Shown: one piece after another, positions 24,835 to 33,299 of the stretch | How positions within the stretch are numbered: position 1 is the first letter of the stretch | Layout: every line of letters starts with the position of its first letter | NCBI GenBank assembly: GCA_963929535.1 | Contig: CAWVIZ010000009.1 | Coordinates: forward strand, 1 to 64,000 | Length of the DNA: 64,000 bases | Direction of reading: 5' to 3' | From: Pullilachnospira sp963929535 | GTDB lineage: Bacteria > Bacillota > Clostridia > Lachnospirales > Lachnospiraceae | The notes under the pieces: model-generated | Seen by the model: only the letters and a program-made list of their open reading frames with translations | Told to the model about the DNA's origin: nothing | Databases searched by the model: none | Position numbers and translations under genes: made by a program

Positions 24835-25491
24835 TCAGAATTCCTTCCGTTTCATCATCCGGACGCTGAGTCCGTAGGACAGCGCCGTCAGGACCGCTAC
24901 CAGGATCCAGAAGCCCACAGTCAGTTCCGCGGGAGACAGGGAAGTCAGGAAGCTGACCGGTCCTTGCAGGTCCACATTCATCTGCTGCAGGAGATTGGAA
25001 AGTCCCATCCCCAGGAAAAGACACAGCATGGTGACCAGGAGCAGAATGATCCGTCCCTTATCCGTGCCGAAGCGTATCTGGATGGGGATCATGACCGCGT
25101 CAAACAGCAGGCCGATCCCCAGATACATCAGGCAGGACCACATCCATTCTCTGACATCCATCTGCAATCTTCCCACTGCCAGCGCCCCGCCGGTGATGAT
25201 CAGAGAGTAGGTCCATCCGGCAATGGAAACCAGAGCTCCCAGAAGATATTTGCTGGTGACATACATCTGCCGGGTGACAGGCATGGTAAAAAGAAAGGAA
25301 AATCCCCGGTTCATCTCATCGTAGGAAATGGTTGCCAGCACCAGAAAGGAGCCCAGGACCGTGACATAGCTGCCCACATAGGCGGTATTCCTGGCTGAAA
25401 ATACCAGAAGAACGGAAATCACCGCGAGACAGATGATATAGTATTTCTGCCCTCCCAGAAGGTTCATATCCTTTTTCAAAAGACCTTTCAT
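24835..25491 (-). CDS. ABC-2 transporter permease (PF13346-like)
   Basis: A 218-residue membrane protein with about six hydrophobic segments, starting MKGLLKKDMNLLGGQKYYI and with FLFTMPVTRQMYVTSKYLLG, which resembles the ABC2_membrane_5 family found with GntR-controlled ABC transporters. The start at 25491 overlaps the end of the ATPase gene by four bases. It should form a two-component ABC transporter with the ATPase at 25488-26342. Substrate unknown; related systems often deal with peptide antibiotics or membrane stress. Confidence 0.8.
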   Translation of the reverse strand: MKGLLKKDMNLLGGQKYYIICLAVISVLLVFSARNTAYVGSYVTVLGSFLVLATISYDEMNRGFSFLFTMPVTRQMYVTSKYLLGALVSIAGWTYSLIITGGALAVGRLQMDVREWMWSCLMYLGIGLLFDAVMIPIQIRFGTDKGRIILLLVTMLCLFLGMGLSNLLQQMNVDLQGPVSFLTSLSPAELTVGFWILVAVLTALSYGLSVRMMKRKEF

Positions 25492-26342
25492 GCTTTTTTT
25501 CCTCCAATCATCATCGTGATCACACTGTCTACGCTTCCTTTTTCCACCACCAGGCCGGGATAGTTCTCCAGATAAAAATCCCTGTGGGCCGTGAGGCATT
25601 GGTAACCGTAATCTGTACGCTTCACCCGAAGAAGGTGCTCTTTATCCAGCCGGGAGAACTGTCCCTCATCGGCTTTGATCAGGCCATAGCTGCCCAGAAG
25701 GACATCGGTATCCTCATGAAACACGATCTTTCCCTGGTGGATCATATACAGGTCGTCACAGATCCCCTCCAGATCGCCGGAAATATGGGAGCTGATCAGG
25801 ATCGACCGGCTCTCATCCTCCGCTATATATTCCCGCAGAAGATCCAGTACCGCGTCTCTGGCCACCACATCCAGCCCTGCCGTGGGCTCATCCAGGATCA
25901 GAAATCTGGCCTGATGGGAAACTGCCGTAAGAACTTTCAGCTTTGCCAGCATACCTGTGGAATATTCCTTCAGTTTTACCGTTTCTCCCAGCTGAAACTT
26001 CCGGCAGCGGTCCAGGAATTTTTCCCGGTCAAACTGCCGGTACATGGTATTCATAATGGACGCGATCTGGCGCACATTGAGATTTTCGTTGAATCCGCTG
26101 TCGCCGAGTACCGCTCCGATCTCCTCCCGGTCTTTGGCGGTGAGCTTCTCCAGGGGCTTCCCCAGGATCCGGATCTGTCCGCCATCCGGAAAGATCAGTC
26201 CCAGAGCAGCCTTAAAGGTAGTACTCTTTCCCGCCCCGTTCTCTCCGATCAGGCCGGTTACCTGCCCTTCTTCCACATTCAGGGAACAGTCCAGTGAAAA
26301 CTGCCGGTAAGTTTTTTTCACATGATCCATTGCCAACATCAT
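25488..26342 (-). CDS. ABC transporter ATPase
   Basis: A 284-residue ATPase with Walker A GENGAGKST, Walker B FLILDEPTAGLD, and H-loop SSHISGD. The signature reads YSTGM, the degenerate form common in YtrB/BcrA-type ATPases. A C-terminal ~70-residue extension follows the core. It starts five bases after the GntR gene and overlaps the permease gene, giving the order regulator-ATPase-permease on one transcript. Expression is probably repressed by the GntR protein until the inducer appears. Confidence 0.88.
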   Translation of the reverse strand: MMLAMDHVKKTYRQFSLDCSLNVEEGQVTGLIGENGAGKSTTFKAALGLIFPDGGQIRILGKPLEKLTAKDREEIGAVLGDSGFNENLNVRQIASIMNTMYRQFDREKFLDRCRKFQLGETVKLKEYSTGMLAKLKVLTAVSHQARFLILDEPTAGLDVVARDAVLDLLREYIAEDESRSILISSHISGDLEGICDDLYMIHQGKIVFHEDTDVLLGSYGLIKADEGQFSRLDKEHLLRVKRTDYGYQCLTAHRDFYLENYPGLVVEKGSVDSVITMMIGGKKA

Positions 26343-26346
26343 TGTC

Positions 26347-26718
26347 TTAGTCCTCCATCAACAAATCAAATAAGTCGCGCAGCTCCTGGCTGCTCATTCC
26401 GCATCGGAGGCCTTTCTGGATGGCCATTTCCAGATCCGCTTCCACTTCCTTCCTTTTCTCTTCCAGAAGGAAGTCTGAACTGGTTCCAGCTACGTAGCTT
26501 CCTTTACCGTGCACTGTAACAATGAAGCCGTCCTGTTCCAGATTGTCGTACGCTTTTTTTACGGTCAGGGCGCTGATCTTCAGCTCTCTGGCCAGTGTGC
26601 GTACCGACGGGAGTACATCATCCTTTTTCAGATCGCCTCGGACGATCAGCGCTTTGATCTGTTCTATCAGCTGTTCGTAGATCGGTTCCAGAGACGAATT
26701 GTTGATTATCAGTTTCAT
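26347..26718 (-). CDS. GntR-family repressor (YtrA type)
   Basis: A 123-residue regulator with an N-terminal GntR winged helix (PIYEQLIEQIKALIVRGDLKK to YDNLEQDGFI) and only a short C-terminal helical tail, the layout of the YtrA subfamily. The ATG at 26718 is chosen because GGGAGGAA lies six bases upstream; an upstream in-frame ATG lies inside the operator/promoter. A 17-bp-armed inverted repeat covers its promoter, so it should repress itself and the ABC transporter genes behind it. Confidence 0.9.
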   Translation of the reverse strand: MKLIINNSSLEPIYEQLIEQIKALIVRGDLKKDDVLPSVRTLARELKISALTVKKAYDNLEQDGFIVTVHGKGSYVAGTSSDFLLEEKRKEVEADLEMAIQKGLRCGMSSQELRDLFDLLMED

Positions 26719-26736
26719 TACGTTCCTCCCTTCGAT

Positions 26737-26785
26737 AAACAGTATATAACAGTATAGAACTGTTGTCAACTGTTATATACTGTTT
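26737..26785. promoter_or_regulatory. GntR operator, 17-bp perfect inverted repeat
   Basis: AAACAGTATATAACAGT at 26737-26753 and its exact complement ACTGTTATATACTGTTT at 26769-26785, spaced by 15 bp. The arms cover the -10 and the end of the -35 of the operon promoter. This is the likely binding site of the adjacent YtrA-type repressor. Confidence 0.85.
26741..26769 (-). promoter_or_regulatory. Promoter of the gntR-ABC operon
   Basis: On the minus strand TTGACA (26769-26764), a 17-bp spacer and TATACT (26746-26741). It lies entirely within the inverted-repeat operator. Confidence 0.85.
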
Positions 26786-26880
26786 ATTTGATAAAATTTT
26801 TTAGTTCACATAACTAAATTATGTAAACTTTATTCGGATTTTGTTATTAGAGGAAAAATACATAAAAATCAAAAATATTA

Positions 26881-26924
26881 AAAAAACCGGTACAGATATT
26901 CCCGTGAACATCTGCACCGGTTTT
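26881..26924 (-). terminator. Terminator of the rsfS operon
   Basis: A hairpin built from AAAACCGGTGCAGAT and ATCTGTACCGGTTTTTT (minus-strand reading), about 55 bp after the rsfS stop, with a T-run of six or more. Confidence 0.85.
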
Positions 26925-26980
26925 CTGGCTGACTCCGTTCCGGCGGGAACGGGCCAGTGAAAATCCAAACTGCTGCCAGC

Positions 26981-27331
26981 TTACAGCTGAGAAACCTCTA
27001 TGGACTGTCCGTCTCTCCAGATCCTCTCCAGATCATAAAACAGCCGGTTTTCCTCATCAAAAATATGGATCACGATATCGCCATAGTCCATCAGGATCCA
27101 GTTGGCAGTCTGATAACCCTCCACCTGTTTTACCGGATGGCCGGCCCGGCCCAGAACTTCATCTACGTTGTCGGCCATGGCCTGTACCTGATTGCGGTTG
27201 GCGCCGCTGGCGATGATAAAATAATCCGCCAGTGTGGAGATCTTTTCAATATCGATGATCTTGATATCAATGGCCTTTTTGTCCTCCAGGGCAGCGCAGG
27301 CCATACGTGCCAGCTCTCTTGCTTCAGTCAT
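26981..27331 (-). CDS. rsfS: Ribosomal silencing factor RsfS
   Basis: A 116-residue Iojap/DUF143 protein (DIEKISTLADYFIIASGANRNQVQAM and WILMDYGDIVIHIF motifs). RsfS binds L14 on the large ribosomal subunit and blocks subunit joining when nutrients fall. The start overlaps the end of the upstream nadD-yqeK gene by eight bases, as in many Firmicutes, and a strong terminator follows. Confidence 0.95.
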   Translation of the reverse strand: MTEARELARMACAALEDKKAIDIKIIDIEKISTLADYFIIASGANRNQVQAMADNVDEVLGRAGHPVKQVEGYQTANWILMDYGDIVIHIFDEENRLFYDLERIWRDGQSIEVSQL

Positions 27332-28607
27332 TGCTGTTCCTCCTTTTTCTGTGAATCTCCCGATAATAGCTGTATGCCTCCTCCGTCAGCTCATCGATCC
27401 CGTCTGAACTGACACTGAGATACTCCAGAGTGTCCTTTAAGACCTGGTACATGCATTCGTCCAGATCCTGAAAGGCCAGCTTCCGGATAAAGGGAAGCCG
27501 GGAAGCCTTGTCCCTGCCCGGCTCAATATAGTCTGCCAGATAAATGATCTTCTCCAGATCCGTCATCCCCGGGCGGCCGGTGGTATGCCAGGTGATGGCG
27601 TCCAGGATCTCCTGGTCCCGGATCTCATATTTTGTGCTGGCCAGAAAAGCGCCCAGCTTGGCATGGAGAATGAAAGGATTTTTCTCCTCATAATCTGACA
27701 TGGGAATGCCGTTCTCCAGGCAAAGCTTCAGTTTTTTCTTATTGGGCACACACTTGGCGCAGTCGTGAAGAAGGCCGGCTACCTGTGCCTGTTCAAGATC
27801 ACAGCCGAATACCATGGCCATACAGGCTGCGGTATACATAACGCCCCGGGTATGTTCCATCCGCCTGGCATCCAGGTGCTTTTCCAGCTTTTTCTCTATT
27901 TTTTTCAGATCGTAATGTTTCCCCATGGTATCTTCCTTTCCGGAGCCGTCGGTTTCTGACAGCGATTCCGTTCCATCGCCATCCTTTTTCATTCCGTAGA
28001 TATGATTTTCACAGATATATTCCAGCACGGGCTCCGGAAGATAATAACGGATGGTCTTTCCCTTCCGGATCCATTCCCGGATCATCGCGGAGGAGATGTC
28101 CAGATTGGTGCTGTGCAGCCGGTAAAAACTGCCGTTCATCTTCTGAGACAGGTATGCCATCCGTGACAGAAGTTTTTCATCTTCCACATGATCCCGGACG
28201 GCCACCAGAAGAGAGGCAGCACGGCAGATCCGCTCCGGCTCTCTCCAGTGATCAAACTCAAAGAGAGAATCCGCACCGATGATGAAATAGTAATCCGTAT
28301 CCGGATCACGGCTTTTCAGCCGTTCCAGTGTCCGGTAGGTGTAGGAATATCCGCTGGCGTTCATCTCCTCCAGACAAAGCTCAAAATGATCATTGCCTTC
28401 TATGGCCCGGCGGACCATCTCCACCCGCTGGCAGTCGGTGGCACGGCCTTCCCTGTGCTGTTTGTGGGGAGGATTTCCGGCCGGAAGAAACAACACCTTG
28501 TCCAGACCGAACTGTTCATAGGCAGTTTCTCCCAAAATCAGATGACTGATATGAATGGGGTCAAACGTCCCCCCCATAATTCCGATCTTTTTCTTTTTAT
28601 CCTGCAT
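27324..28607 (-). CDS. nadD: NadD-YqeK fusion (NaMN adenylyltransferase plus HD hydrolase)
   Basis: A 427-residue protein. Residues 1-205 are nicotinate-mononucleotide adenylyltransferase (GIMGGTFDPIHISHL, ADSLFEFDHW, STNLDISSAMIR), which makes deamido-NAD. Residues ~230-420 are a YqeK-type HD hydrolase (LLHDCAKCVPNKK, ITWHTTGRPGM, IIYLADYIEPGRD), a family shown to hydrolyse Ap4A. The usual order has these as two genes. The joint is a Gly/Ser/Glu-rich linker (206-228). An in-frame ATG at 27926 lies six bases after a GGAAAGGAAG site, so a free YqeK may also be made. Confidence 0.92.
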   Translation of the reverse strand: MQDKKKKIGIMGGTFDPIHISHLILGETAYEQFGLDKVLFLPAGNPPHKQHREGRATDCQRVEMVRRAIEGNDHFELCLEEMNASGYSYTYRTLERLKSRDPDTDYYFIIGADSLFEFDHWREPERICRAASLLVAVRDHVEDEKLLSRMAYLSQKMNGSFYRLHSTNLDISSAMIREWIRKGKTIRYYLPEPVLEYICENHIYGMKKDGDGTESLSETDGSGKEDTMGKHYDLKKIEKKLEKHLDARRMEHTRGVMYTAACMAMVFGCDLEQAQVAGLLHDCAKCVPNKKKLKLCLENGIPMSDYEEKNPFILHAKLGAFLASTKYEIRDQEILDAITWHTTGRPGMTDLEKIIYLADYIEPGRDKASRLPFIRKLAFQDLDECMYQVLKDTLEYLSVSSDGIDELTEEAYSYYREIHRKRRNSND

Positions 28608-28619
28608 GATCTCACACCT

Positions 28620-28910
28620 TTACGGAAGAACGATTTTCTTTTTCTCTTTTTTCCCCTCTTTGTAAAGAACGATCTTTTTGCCGATAACCTGAACCACCTG
28701 AGAACCGGTGCGTTCAGCCAGCACCTGAGCCATCTGGCGGGGATCGTCCATACAGTTCTGCAGTACGCTGATCTTGATCAGCTCTCTGGCAGCCAGAGCT
28801 TCCGCCACAGACTGGGTGAATTCCGGGGTCAGACTGGATTTTCCGATCTGAAGGATCGGCTCCATGGTCATGGCAAGCCCCTTCAGATATGATCTTTGCT
28901 TACTTGTCAT
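28620..28910 (-). CDS. yhbY: YhbY/CRM-domain RNA-binding protein
   Basis: A 96-residue single CRM-domain protein (KQRSYLKGLAMTMEPILQIGK start; LIKISVLQN; ERTGSQVVQVIGKKIVLYK end). YhbY proteins bind pre-50S ribosomal RNA and assist assembly. It lies between obgE and nadD in the usual Firmicutes order. The Lys-rich C-terminus (KEGKKEKKKIVLP) probably adds RNA affinity. Confidence 0.92.
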   Translation of the reverse strand: MTSKQRSYLKGLAMTMEPILQIGKSSLTPEFTQSVAEALAARELIKISVLQNCMDDPRQMAQVLAERTGSQVVQVIGKKIVLYKEGKKEKKKIVLP

Positions 28911-28940
28911 ATTGTTTCTTCCTCCTGCCGGCGCCGCCGG

Positions 28941-30230
28941 TTATCTGTAATAGTCAAATTCAAAGCCGTACATACGCACGGTATCGCCCTCCTGGATCCC
29001 TTTATTCTCCAGGTCCTCCAAAATGCCGCTTTCTTTCAGGAAACGCTGGAAAAAGGCAAATCCCTTTTCCGATTCCAGATTGGTGTAACCCAGCATTCTC
29101 TCGATCTTCGGGCCTTCCACAACGAATACGTGGCCGTCTTCCACACGCTCTACTGTATAGGGCAGATTTTCCCGGATCAGCATATCCTCGGGGAAGTATT
29201 CCTGCTCAAAAGTAATGCTCTTCTTCTCTGTGGAATCCAGAAGAGATTTTACGTAATAGAGAAGCTCCCGCACGCCTTTTCCCGTCACCGCGGAGATGGG
29301 AAAGACCCGGATCCCTTTGGGCTCAAATTCCCTTTTCAGACGCGCCACCGGATCTTCGTCTTCCTGCCAGATCACATCTGTCTTATTGGCGGCGATCACC
29401 TGGGGCCGGGATGCGATCTCTTTATTGTAGGCCTCCAGTTCACTGTTGATCTTGTAGATATCCTCTACCGGATCTCTTCCTTCCGTGGAGGCAGCATCCA
29501 CGATATGGATCATCACCCGGGTCCGCTCAATGTGTCTGAGAAATTCATGTCCCAGTCCTACTCCCTGGGAGGCCCCCTCGATCAGACCGGGAATATCTGC
29601 GATCACAAATCCGTCCTGACCGTCCAGGTCCACCACACCCAGGTTGGGCGTCAGGGTGGTAAAATGATAGTTGGCGATCTTGGGCTGAGCGTTGGTTACC
29701 CGTGAAAGAAAGGTGGATTTTCCCACATTGGGATACCCCACCAGCCCCACATCGGCGATCACCTTCAGCTCCAGCCGAACCTCCAGTTCCTGGGCAGGCT
29801 GCCCGGGCTGGGCGTACTTGGGAGCCTGCATGGTGGCTGTGGCATAGTGCATATTTCCTTTGCCGCCCCGTCCGCCCTTTAAGATCACCTGCCGTCTGTT
29901 GTTACCGGACATATCAGCGATCACTTTGCCGCTTTCCGCTTCATACACCACAGTTCCCTCGGGAACCCGCAGTACGATATCTTCCCCGTCACTGCCGTGG
30001 CAGCGGCGCTTGCCGCCCTCCTGCCCGTCTTTTGCCGAATACTTTCTCCTGTGGCGGAATTCATTCAAGGTGTTCAGTCCCTCGTCCACCTCAAAGATCA
30101 CATCTCCGCCCCGTCCGCCGTCTCCGCCGTCCGGTCCTCCCGCAGGAACGTAAAGTTCCCGGCGGAAGCTTACATGGCCGTCTCCGCCTTTTCCGGAGCG
30201 GATGATTATTTTCGCTCTGTCTGCAAACAT
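28941..30230 (-). CDS. obgE: Obg family GTPase
   Basis: A 429-residue Obg/CgtA GTPase. The N-terminal Gly-rich Obg fold spans residues 1-158 (GGDGGRGGDVIF). The G domain follows with G1 GYPNVGKSTF, G3 DIPGLIEGA and G4 ANKTD. The C-terminal OCT domain runs from about 350 to the end. It binds the 50S subunit and links ribosome maturation to the stringent response. It follows rpmA on the same strand but a hairpin lies in the 91-bp gap, so it may have partly separate expression. Confidence 0.95.
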   Translation of the reverse strand: MFADRAKIIIRSGKGGDGHVSFRRELYVPAGGPDGGDGGRGGDVIFEVDEGLNTLNEFRHRRKYSAKDGQEGGKRRCHGSDGEDIVLRVPEGTVVYEAESGKVIADMSGNNRRQVILKGGRGGKGNMHYATATMQAPKYAQPGQPAQELEVRLELKVIADVGLVGYPNVGKSTFLSRVTNAQPKIANYHFTTLTPNLGVVDLDGQDGFVIADIPGLIEGASQGVGLGHEFLRHIERTRVMIHIVDAASTEGRDPVEDIYKINSELEAYNKEIASRPQVIAANKTDVIWQEDEDPVARLKREFEPKGIRVFPISAVTGKGVRELLYYVKSLLDSTEKKSITFEQEYFPEDMLIRENLPYTVERVEDGHVFVVEGPKIERMLGYTNLESEKGFAFFQRFLKESGILEDLENKGIQEGDTVRMYGFEFDYYR

Positions 30231-30250
30231 ATCTTCTTCCCTCTATATGA

Positions 30251-30283
30251 AAACAGGCTTCAAACCAAACTGATTTGAAGCCC
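30251..30283 (-). terminator. Hairpin between rpmA and obgE
   Basis: GGCTTCAAA (30256-30264) and TTTGAAGCC (30274-30282) form a perfect 9-bp stem, followed on the minus strand by TGTTTTC. Likely a partial terminator that lowers obgE expression relative to the ribosomal genes. Confidence 0.6.
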
Positions 30284-30321
30284 GCCGCATCTGCATGCAA
30301 TCGTATACAGAAAGCTCTGTA

Positions 30322-30606
30322 TTACTCAGCTACCGGAACGATAGAAACCTGTTTCTTATCTCTTCCTTTTCTCTCAAAACGAACTACGCCGTCTGTCAGG
30401 GCAAACAGTGTATCGTCTTTTCCACGTCCAACGTTTACACCAGGATGGATCTTGGTGCCACGCTGTCTGTAAAGGATATTGCCAGCTTTTACAAACTGTC
30501 CGTCAGCTCTTTTTGCTCCTAATCTCTTGGACTCGGAATCTCTTCCGTTCTTGGTAGAACCAACTCCCTTTTTATGAGCAAAAAATTGAAGGTTCATGTT
30601 CAGCAT
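30322..30606 (-). CDS. rpmA: 50S ribosomal protein L27
   Basis: A 94-residue L27 with a Firmicutes-type N-terminal extension MLNMNLQFF followed by AHKKGVGSTKNGRDS. The extension must be cut after FF by the Prp protease, encoded immediately upstream, to free the N-terminus that reaches the peptidyl-transferase centre. The ATG at 30606 follows AGGAGG by nine bases. Confidence 0.97.
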   Translation of the reverse strand: MLNMNLQFFAHKKGVGSTKNGRDSESKRLGAKRADGQFVKAGNILYRQRGTKIHPGVNVGRGKDDTLFALTDGVVRFERKGRDKKQVSIVPVAE

Positions 30607-30610
30607 CTTC

Positions 30611-30943
30611 TTACACCTCCTCGAAGATTATATCAATAAATTCTGTGTACTGTTCCTCGTCTTCCATGTTCTGCAAGCCGAGAATCAGAGAATTCAAAAG
30701 CAGAGCACAAGCCCCGGAAGGAATCCCCTCCACCCGCAGCCGGATCACGGCACTGTCGGGATCACTCTCCGCCTGAAAACGGTCCTCTGTGAAGGCTTCG
30801 ATGGAATTCACCGTGTTGATCACCAATGCGGATATGGCGGCGCAGACAATATCCTCGCCCTCCTGTCCATAGCCTGCATGATCTTTCACTTCAAATCCCA
30901 CACACTGCCTGTCTGAATTCTGAAAAAACGTCACTCTGGTCAT
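30611..30943 (-). CDS. prp: Prp ribosomal-processing cysteine protease (YsxB)
   Basis: A 110-residue protein with the family's catalytic His in KDHAGYG (about residue 22) and Cys in DIVCAAISAL (about residue 34). It removes the N-terminal extension of L27. It sits between rplU and rpmA, four bases before rpmA, in the standard order. Confidence 0.93.
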   Translation of the reverse strand: MTRVTFFQNSDRQCVGFEVKDHAGYGQEGEDIVCAAISALVINTVNSIEAFTEDRFQAESDPDSAVIRLRVEGIPSGACALLLNSLILGLQNMEDEEQYTEFIDIIFEEV

Positions 30944-30955
30944 CAGATCACCGGA

Positions 30956-31261
30956 TTAAGCGTTGATTTTTTCGATCTTCACTTTTGTGAACTGCTGTCT
31001 GTGGCCGTTCTTCTTGTGGTATCCGGTTTTTCTTTTGTACTTGTATACAACAACCTTCTTGGCTTTTCCGTTCTCCAGAACAGAAGCGGTCACGGTAGCG
31101 TCCGCTACGTCTGAGCCAACTTTCAGCCCTTCGTTGCTTACTGCAAGTACCTGGTCAAATGTAACAGTCTCTCCAGCTTCTACACCAAGCTTCTCCACTT
31201 TAATGATATCGCCTTCGGCTACTTTGTACTGTTTACCACCTGTTGCAATAATTGCGTACAT
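30956..31261 (-). CDS. rplU: 50S ribosomal protein L21
   Basis: A 101-residue L21 (MYAIIATGGKQYKVAEGD start; YKYKRKTGYHKKNGHRQ end). The ATG at 31261 follows a strong AGGAGG. It begins the rplU-prp-rpmA operon, with a consensus promoter about 80 bp upstream and a short leader of roughly 70 nt. L21 leaders in Firmicutes are often regulatory; I could not fold this one with confidence. Confidence 0.96.
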   Translation of the reverse strand: MYAIIATGGKQYKVAEGDIIKVEKLGVEAGETVTFDQVLAVSNEGLKVGSDVADATVTASVLENGKAKKVVVYKYKRKTGYHKKNGHRQQFTKVKIEKINA

Positions 31262-31340
31262 ATGGCACCTCCTATGAACATTACTCGCCAAATACGGTGG
31301 CCCTGGGGCACTTCAACCTCTTTGTGCGGCATACTTGGAT

Positions 31341-31369
31341 ATCATAGCATGGAAAACAGAAGCCGTCAA
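31341..31369 (-). promoter_or_regulatory. rplU operon promoter
   Basis: On the minus strand TTGACG (31369-31364), a 17-bp spacer and TATGAT (31346-31341). Confidence 0.8.
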
Positions 31370-31399
31370 GCATTTTTCCGGATAATTTTCCCGCTATGT

Positions 31400-31427
31400 A
31401 ACAGTTCAGCCTTCCGGCTTCACTGTA
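31400..31427. repeat. REP-like hairpin, copy of the MITE end
   Basis: AACAGTTCAGCC TTCC GGCTTCACTGT folds into AACAGT/ACTGT and AGCC/GGCT stems. It matches the left end of the 145-bp element at 23796 and the sequence at 62422. It lies in the 284-bp gap between rplU and degV, upstream of the rplU promoter. Confidence 0.7.
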
Positions 31428-31519
31428 CCCCTGATATTTTCCTAATTCCGGTCCTTGTGACGGTGAATCCGTAAGACAGAACGGCCGCCGATGATTTTTA
31501 TGCGGTTCCGGATCAGGAA

Positions 31520-31536
31520 TCGGATCTCAGATCCGA
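31520..31536. repeat. Hairpin after degV
   Basis: TCGGATCT and AGATCCGA form an 8-bp perfect stem ten bases after the degV stop. It lacks a T-run on the minus strand, so terminator function is uncertain. Confidence 0.4.
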
Positions 31537-31545
31537 AGGCTCCTG

Positions 31546-32424
31546 TTACGCTTCCCCTTTCAGCACATGGCAGGCGGTCAGCGCCAGAACGCCGGGGCCG
31601 GTATGACAGACAATACTCAGAGCCAGGGGATCCATCCGGGTGACCGGAAGATCCGGGAAGGCTTCCCTGACTTCCCGGGTCCATTCCTCTGCCTCCTGCC
31701 TGGAAGTGGTATAGGCCACCTGCAGGATCAGTTCTCCTTTTTCCACATAACCGGAAAAACGTCCTTCCAGATCTTTCTTAATGGCATCGATCATGGTTTT
31801 CTTAGCGGCTTTTACCCCCCGTACTTTCGCGTAGGCATCCAACTTGTCTCCCTGGATCTGCAGAACCGGCTTCAGCTTCAGCATGGAACCGATCATAGCG
31901 GCTGCAGGTGTGATGCGTCCGCCTTTTTTCAGATACTTTAAGGTATCTACCATCAGATAGATGCTGGATTCCAGAGCTTCCCGTTCCAGGATCTCCCGAA
32001 TCTGGGCGGCGCTTTTCCCGCTTTTGGCCAGGGTCAGCGCGTCCAGGACGGATTGCTTCATGGTGATGGAAACCCGCTTGTTGTCCACCACCTGCACCTT
32101 TCCGCTGTACTCCTGGGCCAGCCCCTGGGCCGTCTGGCAGGAGGCGGAAAGACCGCTGGACATGGGGATATGGACGATCTCCTGATGACTTCTGAGGATA
32201 TCATCCCACAGATCCAGGATATCTGCAGGAGACGGCTGGGAGGTAGATACATCCGCATCCTCTTCCAGCAGCTTGTAAAACTGCTCCTGAGACAGATCGA
32301 TATCTTCAAAATACACCTTCCCGTTTACGAAAAACGGCATGGGCACCACATAGATCCCCAGCTCTTTTGCTTCCTCCTGGGTGATTCCGCTGTTGCTGTC
32401 TGTAACGATGGCTACACGGCTCAT
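31546..32424 (-). CDS. DegV family fatty-acid-binding protein
   Basis: A 292-residue DegV protein: VAIVTDSNSGI start, the DVSTSQPSP motif (about residues 58-66), VHIPMSSGLSAS and VDTLKYLKKGGRI. Members bind fatty acids and act as FakB subunits that present them to the FakA kinase. No fakA is nearby. It lies alone on its transcript between the ribosomal operon and a two-component remnant. Confidence 0.92.
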   Translation of the reverse strand: MSRVAIVTDSNSGITQEEAKELGIYVVPMPFFVNGKVYFEDIDLSQEQFYKLLEEDADVSTSQPSPADILDLWDDILRSHQEIVHIPMSSGLSASCQTAQGLAQEYSGKVQVVDNKRVSITMKQSVLDALTLAKSGKSAAQIREILEREALESSIYLMVDTLKYLKKGGRITPAAAMIGSMLKLKPVLQIQGDKLDAYAKVRGVKAAKKTMIDAIKKDLEGRFSGYVEKGELILQVAYTTSRQEAEEWTREVREAFPDLPVTRMDPLALSIVCHTGPGVLALTACHVLKGEA

Positions 32425-32642
32425 AAATTCAGTTCCTCCTTTATGTGAAACCGTTTGATGTAAAATACAGCATCCGGTCTGTGCTTTGGTTTTCCTTATT
32501 ATTCTATCATATTTTCCTTCCAGGGAAAAGGGAAAAAAGGGATCCGGTGAAGAAAGCCGCTTTTGGGTGGCAGCGGCAGATCTGTGAACTGTGGTATTTT
32601 TCCTAAATTTTATAGGAAATCCCCAGTATGCGTGTGTGTTAA

Positions 32643-33299
32643 AATCTTAAAAAGGAAAAGCTTTTCAGACTTTTTGAAAAGTTTCCAGAGGATACGGCCG
32701 AACTGCGGATCATAGAGAACTCCGCAAGACATCTGCAGGAATTTATAAAGAGAAGCAGTGTACTTTCCAGAAATATCTTTCTGCAGTGCCGCGCATTTCC
32801 TGTTTATCCTGTGCTGGAATGGTGCATCCGTGAGGCCGGAGTGAAATTTTCCCAAAGAAAACTTCACTGGGAACTGGAGTGCCCCAGGGACGCTCTGATC
32901 TTCACGGACCGGGAACATCTGATCGAGATGATAAATAACCTTCTGTACAATGGGGCGGAAGCCACAGACGTGGGCGGCACTATCCGGATCAGCTATGGTA
33001 TGCACAGGGTCATCAGGTATACAGTCCTGACCGTGGCAGATACCGGCTGCGGAATATCCAGGGAGGAACAGGCCAGACTGTTCCAGCCATATTACACCAC
33101 CAAGGGGGCATCTTTTCAGCACATGGGACTGGGGCTGTATTATTGCTTCCATGCGATGGAAAAACAGCACGGGGGGATTCGGGGGAAAAGTATTCCCGGC
33201 AGGGGAACGACATTTTTTCTCTATTTTCCTCTGAAAAAGAACAGATGTGAGGTACGCTATGAATCAGAAAAAAATACAGATCCTCATTGTGGAGGATGA
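32643..33299 (+). pseudogene. Histidine kinase remnant, 5' end lost
   Basis: The open frame begins right after a stop at 32640 and carries only the last part of a dimerisation helix (FPEDTAELRIIENSARHLQEF) and a full ATPase domain: N-box MINNLLYNGAEAT, G1 VADTGCGISREE and G2 HMGLGLYYCF. There is no H-box and no sensory or membrane region, so the gene is truncated at its 5' end. No good ribosome binding site is visible; a GTG at 32811 is the only late start. The end overlaps the downstream regulator by 41 bases. Confidence 0.65.
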
